Below, in pieces: positions 11,040 through 22,237 of a stretch of 64,000 nt of DNA. The stretch spans positions 27,244,715 through 27,308,714 of the forward strand of contig OX463829.1 of assembly GCA_949825045.1 (NCBI GenBank). Direction: 5' to 3'. How positions within the stretch are numbered: position 1 is the first letter of the stretch; every line of letters begins with the position of its first letter. Origin of the DNA: Argyresthia goedartella. Lineage: Eukaryota; Arthropoda; Insecta; Lepidoptera; Argyresthiidae. Position numbers and translations under genes: made by a program. Under the pieces are notes generated by a model that searched no databases, had not been told where the DNA came from, and was given only the letters and a program-made list of their open reading frames with translations.

Positions 11040-11545
11040 TCCAGCAGTCACATAAACTACTATTATGTGACTGATACATAATGGAGGGCATTAAAATTCG
11101 GCTCGTTTCATAATAATATCACTCGAGAGTTTTAATGCCTAATTATGTACATTTACATACACTAGCTTATGTACACACATATCATAAGCTCTCTTTGATG
11201 TGTTCAGGAACCGCATGTTTGACCAGCATTGTGGCTCTGCAATTGTTTAGCTTGTTCTGTAGTAGCAACTTCACGCAGACGGGCGTCGGCGTTCGAAATT
11301 TGAATGTCAGTACCAACTTCACAAACAAACTAGCGACGGCACGCAGGCAGGCGTCGGCGTTCGAAATTTGAATGTCATTATATGTAGAAAAACTACACAT
11401 AATGACCATAATGTGTAGTTTTCCAGATACGAAACGAGTTTGTACCAAATAGTTTAACATAATGCTGATCGTAACGTGCGGTTTTTGAACGCAGTAAAGA
11501 GGGTTTTGATACGAGTGTAGATAAACTACTATTATATTGTATATT
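11040..11545 (+). repeat. unclassified interspersed repeat Rep-B, copy 1
   Basis: Contains TGTGACTGATACATAATGGA, CACTCGAGAGTTTTAATGCC, ATGTGTTCAGGAACCGCATG and GGGCGTCGGCGTTCGAAATT, in the same order as copies at 30590-31075 and 49020-49440. Within this copy the block around GCGTCGGCGTTCGAAATTTGAATGTCA is doubled (about 11283-11310 and 11352-11378). No protein coding was found. The family is not one I know by name. Confidence 0.65.
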
Positions 11546-12784
11546 TCTTGTTGCCTGGGAACGTTTAGACAACTCGTTAAACGCTGCGTTCACTTACTTG
11601 TCTGATGGAATTTTGATGACTTGGTTAAACGTCGGCATTTATTTAACGGTCTAGAGAAGTGTCTGATTTAACCAACTAACTGCGACGCATATATGTGGGT
11701 AACACCTCACCTTGCATCGTGATCATCATTTCACCTCGTCTCTTACTTTGCCTGTAACATACACAAACCCACAGTTCGCTATATGTTTTTTTTGGATTTG
11801 CAAAATATTTTGTGGACTGTAATCCTAATTTAAAATTATGAAACCCGAATGCCATAAAAGCTACCCGCGTCTTGTTTTTTTTTAAATTGAAATATACCTT
11901 TAATTAAAGCTCCTGCTAATGGTTATTAGGATTAAGGTCCCTAAGTCCTGTGATCCGAAAAAGAAAGTTACGAAATAAAAACCGAATTAAAGTCTAATCC
12001 CGACGGAAGTATCGACAGTTCGAGTGAATGTAATATTTCATGTAAAACTCTCGATCGCCACGGTTTTTCATCGCTCCGATCTGGGATTAAACTTTGGCAG
12101 CGCGCCAATACGCTTTGGGTAATTCCGGTACGAATATCATTGAAAATTAAAAAAAAAATGGCAGTCGTAGCGTTCCTAGTCGGTAGTAAAATAAACGAGC
12201 TTCAAGGACTAAAAGTAGCTTAGAGTTTTAGCATAGTGGTTTCTAGAAAAAGGTTCTTTATCGTGAATTTAAAAGCCTGATTTCTCTGGTGGAAAAGATG
12301 CAACAAAAAGATGAAGTCATATTTTAAGGTGTTGTTAGGGACATCATTCTGAACATACTTCACTATTAATTGGACCAACTCCAATGTAGAAAATGCTGAC
12401 CAATCATAATCGCTACTAAAGAAACCTCTTTTAAGATAACGTGTACAGATTTTTCGATTTGTCAATAGCGATTGTAATTCCTTGATGTCTAATAAACTCA
12501 GTAAGGCTCCTGGTCAAATCGGTTTCTTAGAGAAAGTTCTGGTGTAATTAAAACATAAATATAAACAGAAATATATACATACAGGTACTTGCTTCTGTCC
12601 CCACACTAGGATAACCTGTGTCGTGGGATCCAGAATCAGTGGCGTCACACACATAAAAACATCCAAGACCTGAGATTTTTTTCTTTAATTGTGTAAGCCG
12701 TGACTCGCGCGCCATCTTTTTAATGAGCTTGTTACAAAGTTGTGTTATTTTTAAAAGCTTTTAGTTAACTTGCAATTTATGTAT
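11546..12784. other. non-coding stretch with a short SINE-like scrap
   Basis: No gene recognised. At about 12593-12645 the phrase CTAGGATAACCTGTGTCGTG recurs as CTAGGATACCCTGTGTCGTG at about 25995-26015, and its reverse form lies at the end of the SINE at 48575-48735. Confidence 0.4.
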
Positions 12785-13392
12785 GCATGTAATTTCGTAA
12801 TTTCTTTATTGTACTAAACAAAACAGACATACAGATAACTTATGATAGAAAAAACATGTACAAAGGCGAGCTTATCTCTAAAAAGAGATTTCTTCCAGCA
12901 AACCATGTTGGATAGGAGACGGAGATGATAGGTAAGGGAAAGAATTGCGCGTACAATTAAGACTATATTCTAATATAATACATATTACACATACATAAAA
13001 CCCTATTGCTAAGAAATATAGACTACATACACAGTTACATAAATACAGCATATCAATAAATATCTTACAAATATACTAATACTAATACATTATATAGCTA
13101 AATAGAAAGTGAAAGATAGTGCTTCTTTAGTCGGTTCATAAAGATATTCAGTGATGGACTGTCCCTGATGGTGCAGGGAAGTTCATACCACAGCCGTATA
13201 GCGCGGATTCTAAACCCGTGCTCGTAGGTTGCAGTGGAGCGTTGTGGGGCTTTAAGCATAGTAGCCATGTGAGTTCTCCGAGGCCTGCATGAAGAAAGAA
13301 ATTCGAAGCGATCACGCAGGAAGTTAGGGTACCGAGGGTTCCACAATAGTACATTATGATACAAGTGTGGTATGTTGGTCATTACACTCGAG
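12785..13392 (-). pseudogene. 3' end of a LINE (RT C-terminus plus 3' UTR)
   Basis: Minus-strand reading 13382-13098 ends in a C-terminal block with GFRIRAIRLWYELPCTIRDS and NRLKKHYLSLS, nearly the same as the end of the longer LINE at 31085-33895. The following minus-strand sequence down to about 12785 matches that element's 3' UTR, including an AATAAA signal close to the end. The copy is 5'-truncated at about 13390, inside the thumb/C-terminal region, the usual result of incomplete target-primed reverse transcription. No RT palm, so no activity. Confidence 0.8.
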
Positions 13393-14212
13393 TCTTCGGC
13401 TCAGGCTTAATGGAGACGAGAAGTGTAATGACCAATGCTCACGTGTTTCATACGACGTTTTTCAACACACTTGCGAGGAAAAGTAAATAAAACTAACGAA
13501 ATGCAATACTGTGAATAAACATAACAAACAGAAACTCATTTAAAAGATGGCGGCCGTAATTTTATTTTTTCGCGCACTCAGCGCTGCATGCGCGCGCAAG
13601 TCTGAGATAAGGGCACCGGCAAAGTAGCTAATCAGCCACATATTTATAAATTTTGAAATTGGGTATTTATAGGTAAAAATACACCAAAAATCAAAATAAA
13701 AAATTGTTTATTTCATAACAAAAACATGTTTGCACAGACGTGGGATCTCCTTTTAAGTATTGCAATACCTGTATCAGGAGATACCTACCTTCCACAATGA
13801 ACATTTAAGAAATAAACACATTTATGTATTTGTTTAAAAAAAATTCTAGTGTGTTAACTAAGTGTCATTTGCACAGATAATTTGTGATTAGTGCGCTAAG
13901 CGATTATTACATTGTTATTATACAACTGCTAAATAGCATCATAATTTTGGTGCAAATGGACCTAAGTAACAATAATGAAAAGTTGTCATACTGTTGATAG
14001 CAACAGTAAGACAACCTCTCACCACCATCACTACAGAAACTTATATTTAATATTAAATTTAATCAAAGTATTAACATAAGTATTAACATAAGTAATTAAT
14101 ACTTAGGAAGTTAATTCTAAAATACTGTAATTATATAAGTTACATATGTATGTATTCATATGCTTGTTTATACAATATAGGCTATTATGATACAGTTTTA
14201 AACAATACATTG
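13393..14212. other. AT-rich sequence, possible 3' UTR of the next LINE
   Basis: Nothing codes here. The part next to 14213 is downstream of the stop of the minus-strand LINE ORF2 and may be its 3' UTR. I could not place the end of that element. Confidence 0.35.
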
Positions 14213-14560
14213 TTAAGTGGAACGTTTGAACAAAGATTCAACCTCATCATAGTCCAGACTTGTAAGCCATTTTATAAGCGATTGTTTAACATCTCTAGTA
14301 GTGAGTTTGTAAATACTTAATATTTTTTTTATTTTATTGTAAAGAAAACTTGCTTGTATTTTATACTGTCTTTGGGCAAAATTCGATTTGTACTGAGTAA
14401 TATCAGAGACTGTGTAATGTCGTCGAGTTTCAGGTAGATTTGGGTTAAATGGTAATTGTCGGTGTTTTTTAATAATTGTATTAAGAATGTAGATTTTCCT
14501 GATAGAAAGTAAGTTGGATTTAAGATAGAGTTGAGTGGTGGAAAATCTATAAGGTAGGAA

Positions 14561-14776
14561 GTACTATCGAACCATCTGAATCATGACCCACCATAAGCTT
14601 ATTTTGCTAAACCCCTTAAATGCAAGTAGGTCGAAATTTGCTTGAAGGTTTATTTCCTTGGTAACGAACTTGTTATCATTTGATTAGACACTGACATTTT
14701 GATAGATCTTACAAGTTTGAAAGTTTCAAACGAATTATCAGGCAAAAGGGTCATGATTCAGTTGGTTCGATTGTAC
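14561..14776. mobile_element. short inverted-repeat element (MITE-like) inside the LINE
   Basis: The ends 14561-14589 and 14748-14776 are inverse complements over 29 bp with two mismatches; the inner 14 bp are CTGAATCATGACCC against GGGTCATGATTCAG. The interior codes for nothing. It splits the LINE reading between MYNR at about 14765 and STTQLYLKS at about 14540, so it arrived after the LINE. Both outer ends are GTAC, which could be part of the repeat or a 4-bp target duplication. Confidence 0.75.
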
Positions 14777-16873
14777 ATAACCTTTATGAGGGATCGTTGA
14801 GATCTTTCAAGTTCTAAGAATCTCGTTTTAGTTGCTCCACCCCATATCGGGATGCAGTAAGAAATAATGGATTGAACCAGTGCAGTGTATATTTGATTTA
14901 GTAGTGACCCCAGTGTAACATGTCTTAGCTTTTTAAAAATCCACATCATCTTTCTAATCCTGTTAGTTACCAGTTCAATATGATAAAACCAAGACAACCT
15001 TTCGTCCAGCATAATACCCAAATATTTTGCTTTAGGAAGCTTATCCAACACCGGGCAGTCACACGTGTCAGATGGTTGGTTACAGTTGTGTATTTTAATT
15101 TTGAAGTTAGATTTGGGTTGGGTTCGTTTGTTCATAGTAAAGCACATATAATTAGTTTTAGACGTGTTGAGGGATAACATGTTATTTTTTAGCCAACAGT
15201 TAATTCTTGTTAGTCCTTTCTCAGTCAGCTCCTTGGTCTCTTCCCAAGATTGACCATGGAAGACGATTGCAGTGTCATCTGCGTAGGAAAATATTTGAGC
15301 ATTACTAAGCTTAAGGGAATACATGTCATTAATATAGATCAAAAAGAGTGTAGGCCCAAGGACACTTCCTTGGGGAACTCCATATGTAATGTCAGACTTC
15401 TCACTAATATGTGATTCTATTTTAACTTGTTGCTTACGTTCACTGAGATAGTCTATAAAAAGAGCTAGCGGGTAACCTCTAATACCAATACTTTCTAGCT
15501 TGTTTATAAGGGTAGGAATATAAACAGTATCGAAGGCTTTCTTCAGATCAAGGAACACCGTTAAGCATTTAAGTTTGTTGTCTACACGTTCAGTTATTAA
15601 GGAACTGAGATCTGAGACTGCGTCTTCAGTAGATCTTGCCTGTCTAAATCCATATTGCGAGGGAGATAAAATATTGTTTTTTTCTAAGTAATTAAGAAGT
15701 CTGTTATTTAATAGTTTTTTTAATATTTTGGATATCGAAGGAAGAACCATTTTTGTACACTGGTGTTATAATAGCTTGTTTTAGACGCGACGGGAAGATG
15801 CCTTGTTGAAAACATATGTTGGCGAAGTGACAGATAACAGGAATTAGAAGAAACTTAGAAAGTTTTAGAAAACATGGTGATATATTGTCGAGACCGGGAG
15901 AACTACCTGATTTCAGATTTGAAATGATTCTATTGACCTCTTGTGGGTCAGTGTCAAGAAGAACAAAGGATGAGGGTTGTGACATGACAGATCTTCCTGT
16001 TTCAATTTGGATTTTATTACTATATGATTTGTCGGATGTGATTTCCTGGGCAAGTTTTCTTCCAATGTTGGCAAAAAATGTATTTACGTAGTTTACAGAG
16101 TCTTTCGGGGTTGATTTGAGATTTAGGAGACTAGAGTTTTTAGATTTGGTATTATTAAGATTTGTAATCGCTTTTATGGTTTGCCAAAGAGTTTTAGGGT
16201 TTTTTGTTGAGCTAGCTAGTAATTCTTTTTCGTATTGACGTTTCAGTTTCTTTATTAGGTTATTGCAGTAGTTGCGGTATCTTTAATACGTTATTCTAAG
16301 AATTTCATTATGGGGATCTAAGCGTAGAGTTTTCTGAAGTTTGTTTCTATTATTTATGCAGCATAATATGCCACTGCTTATCCATGGTTTAATTGTTCTT
16401 TTATTTCTAGGAATTCGGACTATTGTGCTGTTTTCTTCTAAAGAATCAGTTATTTTATGTATTAATAAGTCTAGTATTATGTTAGGGTTATTTAAAGTAA
16501 GTAGTAGTCCCAGATTTTTTTGTTCTAAACTTTTTAAGGCATTATCGTAATTTATATTAATTTTACTTCAATTGATTTTATTTCTATGTTTAGAGTATTT
16601 CAAATTTAAAAATGTCATGAGATGGTCCGTTATAGTTGTGTTTAATACAGCTATAAATGTATTATACTAGGTTGTTTGTAGTTTTAGAAAAAAGTGATCT
16701 AGGCAGTTATCACCTCTAGTAGGGAGCAAATGACCTGGAAGCAATCCATGAAGAGCGTTAATATCTAAGTATTTTATTCTGTTGTTTCGTTCTGTTGAAG
16801 TTTCATTTTCCTTAGGAATAATATTAATATTTAGGTCACCAACTATGATTAAATTTCTCTTAGTTTGTAAGGA

Positions 16874-17118
16874 AAACTCAAAACTCAAAAACTCAAACTC
16901 AAATTGTTTATTCTGTAAATAGGCCACAAGGGCACTTTCACATGTCATTTCATTTCATTTTTTACAGAACATTTGGTATTATTATCATATTATCAGAAAA
17001 AAAAAGTACTTAATTATTGTTTCTGAGAGATGTAAAGAGTCTCAAATGTCATAATAAAATAATTAAAATATAAATAACAGAGATGTATAGTCTCTTTAGT
17101 CAATAATACAATGATAAT
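16874..17118 (-). mobile_element. 5'-truncated LINE 3' end nested in the endonuclease domain
   Basis: The minus strand ends in a hexamer-like tail TTTGAGTTTGAGTTTTTGAG (16880-16900), the signature of a LINE 3' end. Flanking it are AGGA at 16870-16873 and at 17119-17122. Removing the insert with one AGGA brings HLES and LQTKRN of the host endonuclease together in frame. It is only about 245 bp long and non-coding. Confidence 0.75.
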
Positions 17119-17602
17119 AGGACTCTAAGTGGTTATTAAAAGAGGTGATAAATGGGTCAATGTCACTATTGTGGGATGGCGATCTGTATATTCCAAGGAT
17201 AGAGACATCTTCGATATTAATTTGTAAACAGGAGGCATGCTCAAGTTTTATTTCGGTAACATTAGCATTAAGGTTGTTTTTGACATAAACAACTACGCCA
17301 TCACTCTTATTCAAAAGGTTGCAAGTAGTGTGGGAAGAATAAGATTCTAATAAAGGGACTGGTTTGTCATGATTTAGCCAACATTCTGTTAGTATTAATA
17401 CATCAGCTTCATACTTTAATTGTGATAATGTTAGCTCAAGATTATCAAAGTTAGCACAAATACTCCTTATGTTTTGTGATATAATTGAGAGACTATTATC
17501 ATTTGAAGGCATAAATTGATGAAGATCTAAGATATCACACGACACTGAATGTGCACAACTTGTGTTGTCTAATTCATTCAGAGTTTTTAAATTACTATCC
17601 AT

Positions 17603-17876
17603 TAGGAGGCATTATTAAAGTCCTATCGGACTCTGAGGGCAATGTAATGCTCTTAGAAGATATAGTAGAACTCTGGGTAGGAGTAATTTGTGTCAGGCTC
17701 AAACATTTTACATTAGCAGGTCTATTGAGGCTGTATAGTGTTCCAACATTTACAGTTATATTGTAAAATACAGGTTTGTAACTTATATCGTTCTGAATTT
17801 CGATAGATGACAAATTATTTAAAGATAGCACTAGGTAGTGTGAGATTGAAATGTGATCGTTTAAGTATATGTATAG
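17603..17876 (-). other. ORF1-ORF2 spacer of the LINE
   Basis: Lies between the ORF1 stop (TGA at 17877-17879) and the ORF2 Met at 17602. A frame is open from about 17831 to 17595, but it has no ATG at its upper end, and it overlaps the ORF2 start by 8 bases. Confidence 0.4.
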
Positions 17877-18851
17877 TCACTTGTTATTATTGGCCGAAAA
17901 GGTCGCTAGTTGTTTATCGGACCTAATTACAATCGCTTTTTCTTCCTGGTCCGTACGTAGGTAGATCTTTCCGTTGGAATGCCAGCACGAGTACTTATTT
18001 GCCTTAGCGACTTGTCTCGTCTCGTAAAGAAGTTTTCTAGTCGATGGAGCCAGGTGCTCATCTACATAAACAGGTTCACTCATACCTGGAAATCCAAGAA
18101 TCTGAGTATTCAGTTTTTCCACGATGGGACGATCCTTGTTGTACTTGCGAATCGATGATAGGAGATGATTCCTTTTGGTAACGGTAGCAAATTCGACCAC
18201 AATAGGTCTGGAAGTATTCGATTTTCCCGGTAGACGATAGACGTCACGTAGATCAGATGTTTGAATATCTGTATTAATGACCTTTGCGACATTGGCAACA
18301 ATAGAAAACAGGTCATTTTGCTTCTCAGAGTCCTTGTTTGGAACATTACGAAGCTCGATCGTTGCAGTACGTGTTTTAAGCTGTAGGTCATTAATCTGGT
18401 TCTGCAGTTGAAGAATTGCAAGGTCTTTTTCTTGATTTTCCTTCTGTAGCTGAGAAAGTTGGAGCTGTGTTCCATCAAAGCAGTTATTCATGTATTCCAT
18501 ACTCTTCTCAATGTCACTGTTAGTGGTTTGGATTTTGAGACATTGGGCCCTCAGTTCGGTTACTTCTTTTACCAATGTAGATAAACTTATGTCTTGGTCG
18601 TTCTTCCAATCGGATAGGCGGCGATCCTGGTCCTCTCTCCATGACGATAGCATTTCCTTAATTTCCAGGGTGAACTTTCTTAAGTGATCGTGAGATAAGC
18701 CAGCCTCTGGAGATCCCTCAGTTCTCTGACGCTTATGTCTAATTGTGACCATACTAGGAGCATCTTGAGATGGTTTTGTGTTTAATGCAGGATCCGAGAA
18801 GGATAATGCTTGATTCAAAGTATTATTTTCAACTGGCGGACTGTGAATCAT
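17877..18851 (-). CDS. LINE ORF1 protein with FP-like C-terminal domain
   Basis: An open frame of 324 residues, the nucleic-acid-binding ORF1 protein of the LINE whose ORF2 follows at 17602. Residues about 1-55 are low-complexity. About 58-165 are rich in heptad-like E/Q/L/K spacing (for example WREDQDRRLSDWKNDQD and LQLSQLQKENQEKD) and should form a coiled coil for trimer or dimer formation. About 165-225 contain IELRNVPNKD and VYRLPGKSNTSRPIVVEF, an RRM-like region. About 270-320 contain DEHLAPSTRKLLYETR, KYSCWHSNGKIYLR, a pattern like the C-terminal domain of baculovirus FP25K proteins, long noted in insect LINE ORF1s. Met at 18851 is the first in the frame. The frame is intact although ORF2 is broken, so the protein could still be made if transcribed. 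Confidence 0.8.
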   Translation of the reverse strand: MIHSPPVENNTLNQALSFSDPALNTKPSQDAPSMVTIRHKRQRTEGSPEAGLSHDHLRKFTLEIKEMLSSWREDQDRRLSDWKNDQDISLSTLVKEVTELRAQCLKIQTTNSDIEKSMEYMNNCFDGTQLQLSQLQKENQEKDLAILQLQNQINDLQLKTRTATIELRNVPNKDSEKQNDLFSIVANVAKVINTDIQTSDLRDVYRLPGKSNTSRPIVVEFATVTKRNHLLSSIRKYNKDRPIVEKLNTQILGFPGMSEPVYVDEHLAPSTRKLLYETRQVAKANKYSCWHSNGKIYLRTDQEEKAIVIRSDKQLATFSANNNK

Positions 18852-19320
18852 ATTAGCGCGTTGTAAACAAATGTGCGTAGTCGAGATAGTGTCAGCTGTG
18901 CGTAGCAGGCGCGTAGCAATTCGTTGCGGTCAGTGGCTCGCCTACGCCGTAGACACAGAGAGGACGGTAGCAGTCAGTAGATTCGCGGCGCGGCACTCAA
19001 GCCAAATAGCCGAGTGGTCAGGAGCACAGGCCAAGCGGACGCGACATGCAGACAGCCCGAGTTCGAGCCCCAGCGGCAAAGCAAAAAGTCACAAAAGTTC
19101 ACGTTATCGGCGGCGGCAGCACGAAAGAGACGGCGCACTACAAAAACAAATATGGCACCCAAGCCAAATGGCTTAGCACTCAGGACAGAGCAGGAGGGTC
19201 CGATATTTAGTCACAACAAATATTAGAATATCAAATTAGAAATTTATGAATTTAGAGCAGCACACGACACACGTCCACACTCGACTGAGACGGGGAACGG
19301 AAGGAACCGTCAAAATATAA
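18852..19320 (-). promoter_or_regulatory. GC-rich 5' region of the LINE with a tRNA-like motif on the other strand
   Basis: This stretch is much richer in G and C than its neighbours and lies just upstream of ORF1, so it is likely the LINE 5' UTR and internal promoter. On the plus strand at about 19002-19085 it has TAGCCGAGTGGTCAGGAGC, close to a tRNA D-arm/A-box, and GAGTTCGAGCC, close to a B-box. A diverged echo, CAAGCCAAATGGCTTAGCAC, lies at about 19158-19180. Confidence 0.45.
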
Positions 19321-20234
19321 ATACCAACAAGCTAACAAGCAGTTTCATGAATTTTTTTAATTATTTATCACATTTTGAATTGAATTTTATATTTACGCAA
19401 ATAACTACTTAGCTGTTTTCGAAACATTAATACTTCTTGCTAATATTTAAAAAGATATGTAATGAAAAGGCACTAGTGCGATAATGTAATGTAAAAGGCA
19501 CGGCATGGGTAATATTCTGCATTATCAGTGTAAATACGCTGTAATAAGACCTACTTTACGAGCAGGTGTGTTGAAAAATATTGTAGAGCAGGCATAGGAT
19601 ATGAGAGTCCCGTCGAAGAATGTTCGGGACAAATATTGCAAGCTTATGTTGACATATTTCCCGATTTCCGATTGAGCTGAAAATTTGCGTGCTTGTGTAT
19701 AATTTTCATAAAATAGAGCTGGACTGATGATGGAGCCGGAAAGTGGCCGTGGGAACTCTGTACAACAACAAGGAACAAGTACTCTGTCAAGACGAATACA
19801 TGCCCTCTAAGGGTATGGCCGAAAAGCTTTTAGACAGTATGGACTACTCTACCAATTGAGATACCGTGAATGGCCTTGCAAGACCTGGATATAACTATCA
19901 GTAGATGATCTATATGCCTAAGTGAATCATTAGAAGGTGCCCTTATTCAATAACTAGAATGTACTTAATTAACGGACAGACGACCAGTCTAAATGACGCT
20001 TTAAATTAAATGAACAGGTTAAGAAATATTTAGATAGAATAACACAGATATAACTAAAACATATATTTTTTTTTTAAATGCTCCAAAAAAAGTAAATAAA
20101 CTTTGAATTGAATCAAACCCAACAATTTATTATATTACACTATTTATAGGATATAAAACCTAGTTGTGAGATTTATTTGTGTAGATAAATAATTAAGTAA
20201 CTTGACTTTGACATTAGTAAATCTAAGAAAAAAA
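19321..20234. other. non-coding, with a Rep-C copy at 19600-19800
   Basis: At about 19640-19760 the sequence has CCCGATTTCCGATTGAGCTG and CTGATGATGGAGCCGGA, matching the repeat at 49640-50145. The rest is AT-rich, with nothing recognised. Confidence 0.5.
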
Positions 20235-20280
20235 AACGGTCAAGTGCGAGCTGGACTCGGCCACCAAGGGTTCCGTACAT
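20235..20280 (+). repeat. Rep-A head fragment
   Basis: ACGGTCAAGTGCGAGCTGG and CACCAAGGGTTCCGTACAT match the first 45 bp of the repeat at 4145-4555. Confidence 0.65.
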
Positions 20281-21341
20281 ACTTATAGATAAGGTTGTGT
20301 TCACAGACCATAGATTAAGGTAGACGACTCATACACGGTGAAATGTATGGGAACCAAGCGTGTATTTTTTTAACTTTGCCGGTAACATAGACTAGCATAA
20401 TACATGGTGTTACATACAAGCATAAGATTTTTTTGATTTGCCGCGCTTTGCGGTGTTTTTAGGCTAGTCAGACTCTAGGCAGAGAATATAGGTATATAAT
20501 TTATTCTATAGTAAGTCTATAGTATACACTCTTTCAACGATCTTTTGGTGCGTGAGTAACGTTTACAGGCTGTGCCAGTTCTGCGCAACTTCATGCACCG
20601 AAACAGTCAGAAGCATTAGTTCCACCTATTACCGCAACCACTCACTATTCAATATTAGACCTCATTGCCAGAAAACCCCTCATCAAACCTGGTTTATAAC
20701 CACGTTCGTCTCAAGTGGAAGGACCCATTTGGATGCATAATAAAGACTTCAGGGTAACAGTGTCAACTAAACTGTTTGTTTCATATTCATACCATGGGAT
20801 TGGGATTTCAATGGCCGCGTAGAATGTCAAATACTATTTCACCAAGCCAACTAGGATCTTCCGTCACATGTCACACCTCTCTTGAAGCATGTGTTTCATC
20901 GGTGTGACAAGACAAAAGATGACTTACAGGCTTTTAGATGGATTGATGTTCTAGTAGTGAAAACACGAGATCTATTTGCTGTTCGCGGTCCGGTTGCTTT
21001 GGCAACAATAAAAATATTTACATATATTTTCGTTCGCTTGTTAAAAACATATGCTCGAGTGTGTCGAGCAACTTATACGAATTTCAATAAAGAATATAAC
21101 GTAGGAAAATATGAAAGAGGTAGAGTTATTACGAGAATTCTCATTTGGAAAAACGACGCTCGGTCTTGTAAGGATTCCGAAATAGCTGCCGGTATATTAC
21201 TTCCAAATTCTGTCGAGACTACTATGGAATTAATCAAGATTCATTTTGTTTTTAACTACTATGGCTTAGGAAATAAATTAATGACTACGTAGACATAAAA
21301 AATAGTTTAATAAGATCCCTTCTTTCGTACATACCTATCTT
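20281..21341. other. unassigned stretch with one 136-codon open frame
   Basis: The open frame at 20882-21292 (+) has no domain I recognise. It contains a hydrophobic run near VALATIKIFTYIFVRLL that could span a membrane, but codon choice does not stand out from the background, and there is no flanking exon evidence. I do not call it a gene. Confidence 0.3.
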
Positions 21342-21381
21342 GTATCTTGCAAGTTGGTTAGGTACCCAACTTGCAAGATAC
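21342..21381. repeat. perfect 16-bp-arm palindrome
   Basis: Arms 21342-21357 (GTATCTTGCAAGTTGG) and 21366-21381 are exact inverse complements around an 8-base loop. Confidence 0.9.
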
Positions 21382-21805
21382 CTGATTACATAGCTGGGTA
21401 AGTGGTAAGGTAAGAAATAGGACCCCTGATAATGGGGCTCAGAAACCTCCTCGCTCAGTATATCCCAACATTCAAGGTGAAGTAGAACACACTACCTATG
21501 TATTTTTCGAGATTCTTAAGCATTTGTGGATGTGGCATTTAATTTTGTATGGTTTTGAAATCAAAGGCTCGATTTGGTATGTGCTGTGAGGGAAATAGGA
21601 TATTTTAAGAGAATAGTGGTAGTTCAAATTCAGATTTGTATTTGTAGCCACCTAAATTTTTTGATAGGTGACAGATTTCTCATGATGGTGTTGATGCTTC
21701 TCGAACGGATTCGGTCACGACGACTGTACGACTGAAAATAACATAATTGAAAGAATTAATGATTTGATTGAATGACAATTTGAGACTGACCAGACTGACC
21801 ACCAA

Positions 21806-22237
21806 TTTCTGAATTGAGAATTTTAATAAGAGAACAGCTTATATAACCACCAAAATATTTTTTTCCTACCCAAAAAGGGTATAAATGGGTAAATGATCAC
21901 CAAAAGTTGCAGAAAATATCAGGGCAAAATACTGCATTAGCTTAGGTGAAGTTATCCTTCGTGTTAGGTTGAACATGTCAGAAACAACAAAAAATACTTA
22001 AAACATAAACTTAAGTACTCAAAACATAAAAAGAAGTTTGGTGATAATTTATCCGAACACAATTTGGTGGTCGTTTACAAATTCCGGCGGTCGGTAGTTT
22101 CGAATTTATTGGTAGTAAAATAGGTGCATTTTTGGTGATCGTTTAAACATAAGCCTTTTAATAATCAAATACTTCTGTCAAGTATAGTTCTGTTGCTGCA
22201 GATGTCACAAAACAGAACATATTTCTCAATTCAGAAA
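21806..22237. mobile_element. MITE candidate, 432 bp
   Basis: TTTCTGAATTGAGAA at 21806-21820 is the exact inverse complement of 22223-22237. The interior is non-coding and holds several short ACCACCAAA and TTTTGGTGATC phrases facing each other. No target duplication was identified, so the outer limits are uncertain. Confidence 0.5.

Larger units (their letters stand above)
14213..17602 (-). pseudogene. LINE ORF2: endonuclease-reverse transcriptase, broken
   Basis: Polyprotein of a non-LTR retrotransposon that nicks DNA and primes reverse transcription there. Reading from Met at 17602: an APE-type endonuclease begins with NSLSIISQNIRSI and DVLILTECWLN, continues after an insert with NLIIVGDLNINI and ends near NCLDHFFLK. 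The RT has GFRQARSTEDAV, FLDLKKAFDTV, GVPQGSVLGPTLF and SYADD (YADD codons at 15274-15285). The C-terminus (about 14560-14213) runs through LLSIRKIYILN to a stop at 14213-14215. Lesions: a nested LINE at 16874-17118, an inverted-repeat element at 14561-14776, a deletion with frameshift near 15735-15750 just before VLPSISK, and further decay at 16000-16660. Without these it would be about 950-1000 residues, a normal ORF2 size. Jockey/CR1-like; the clade is not certain. Confidence 0.85.

Noticed and set aside
18871..19226. Plus-strand ORFs of 101 and 70 codons upstream of the LINE
   Set aside because: They overlap each other and a minus-strand frame in the GC-rich 5' region, without any domain.
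20882..21292. Host gene of 136 codons
   Set aside because: Met-start and length alone are not enough; no recognised domain, no exon evidence and no neighbours.
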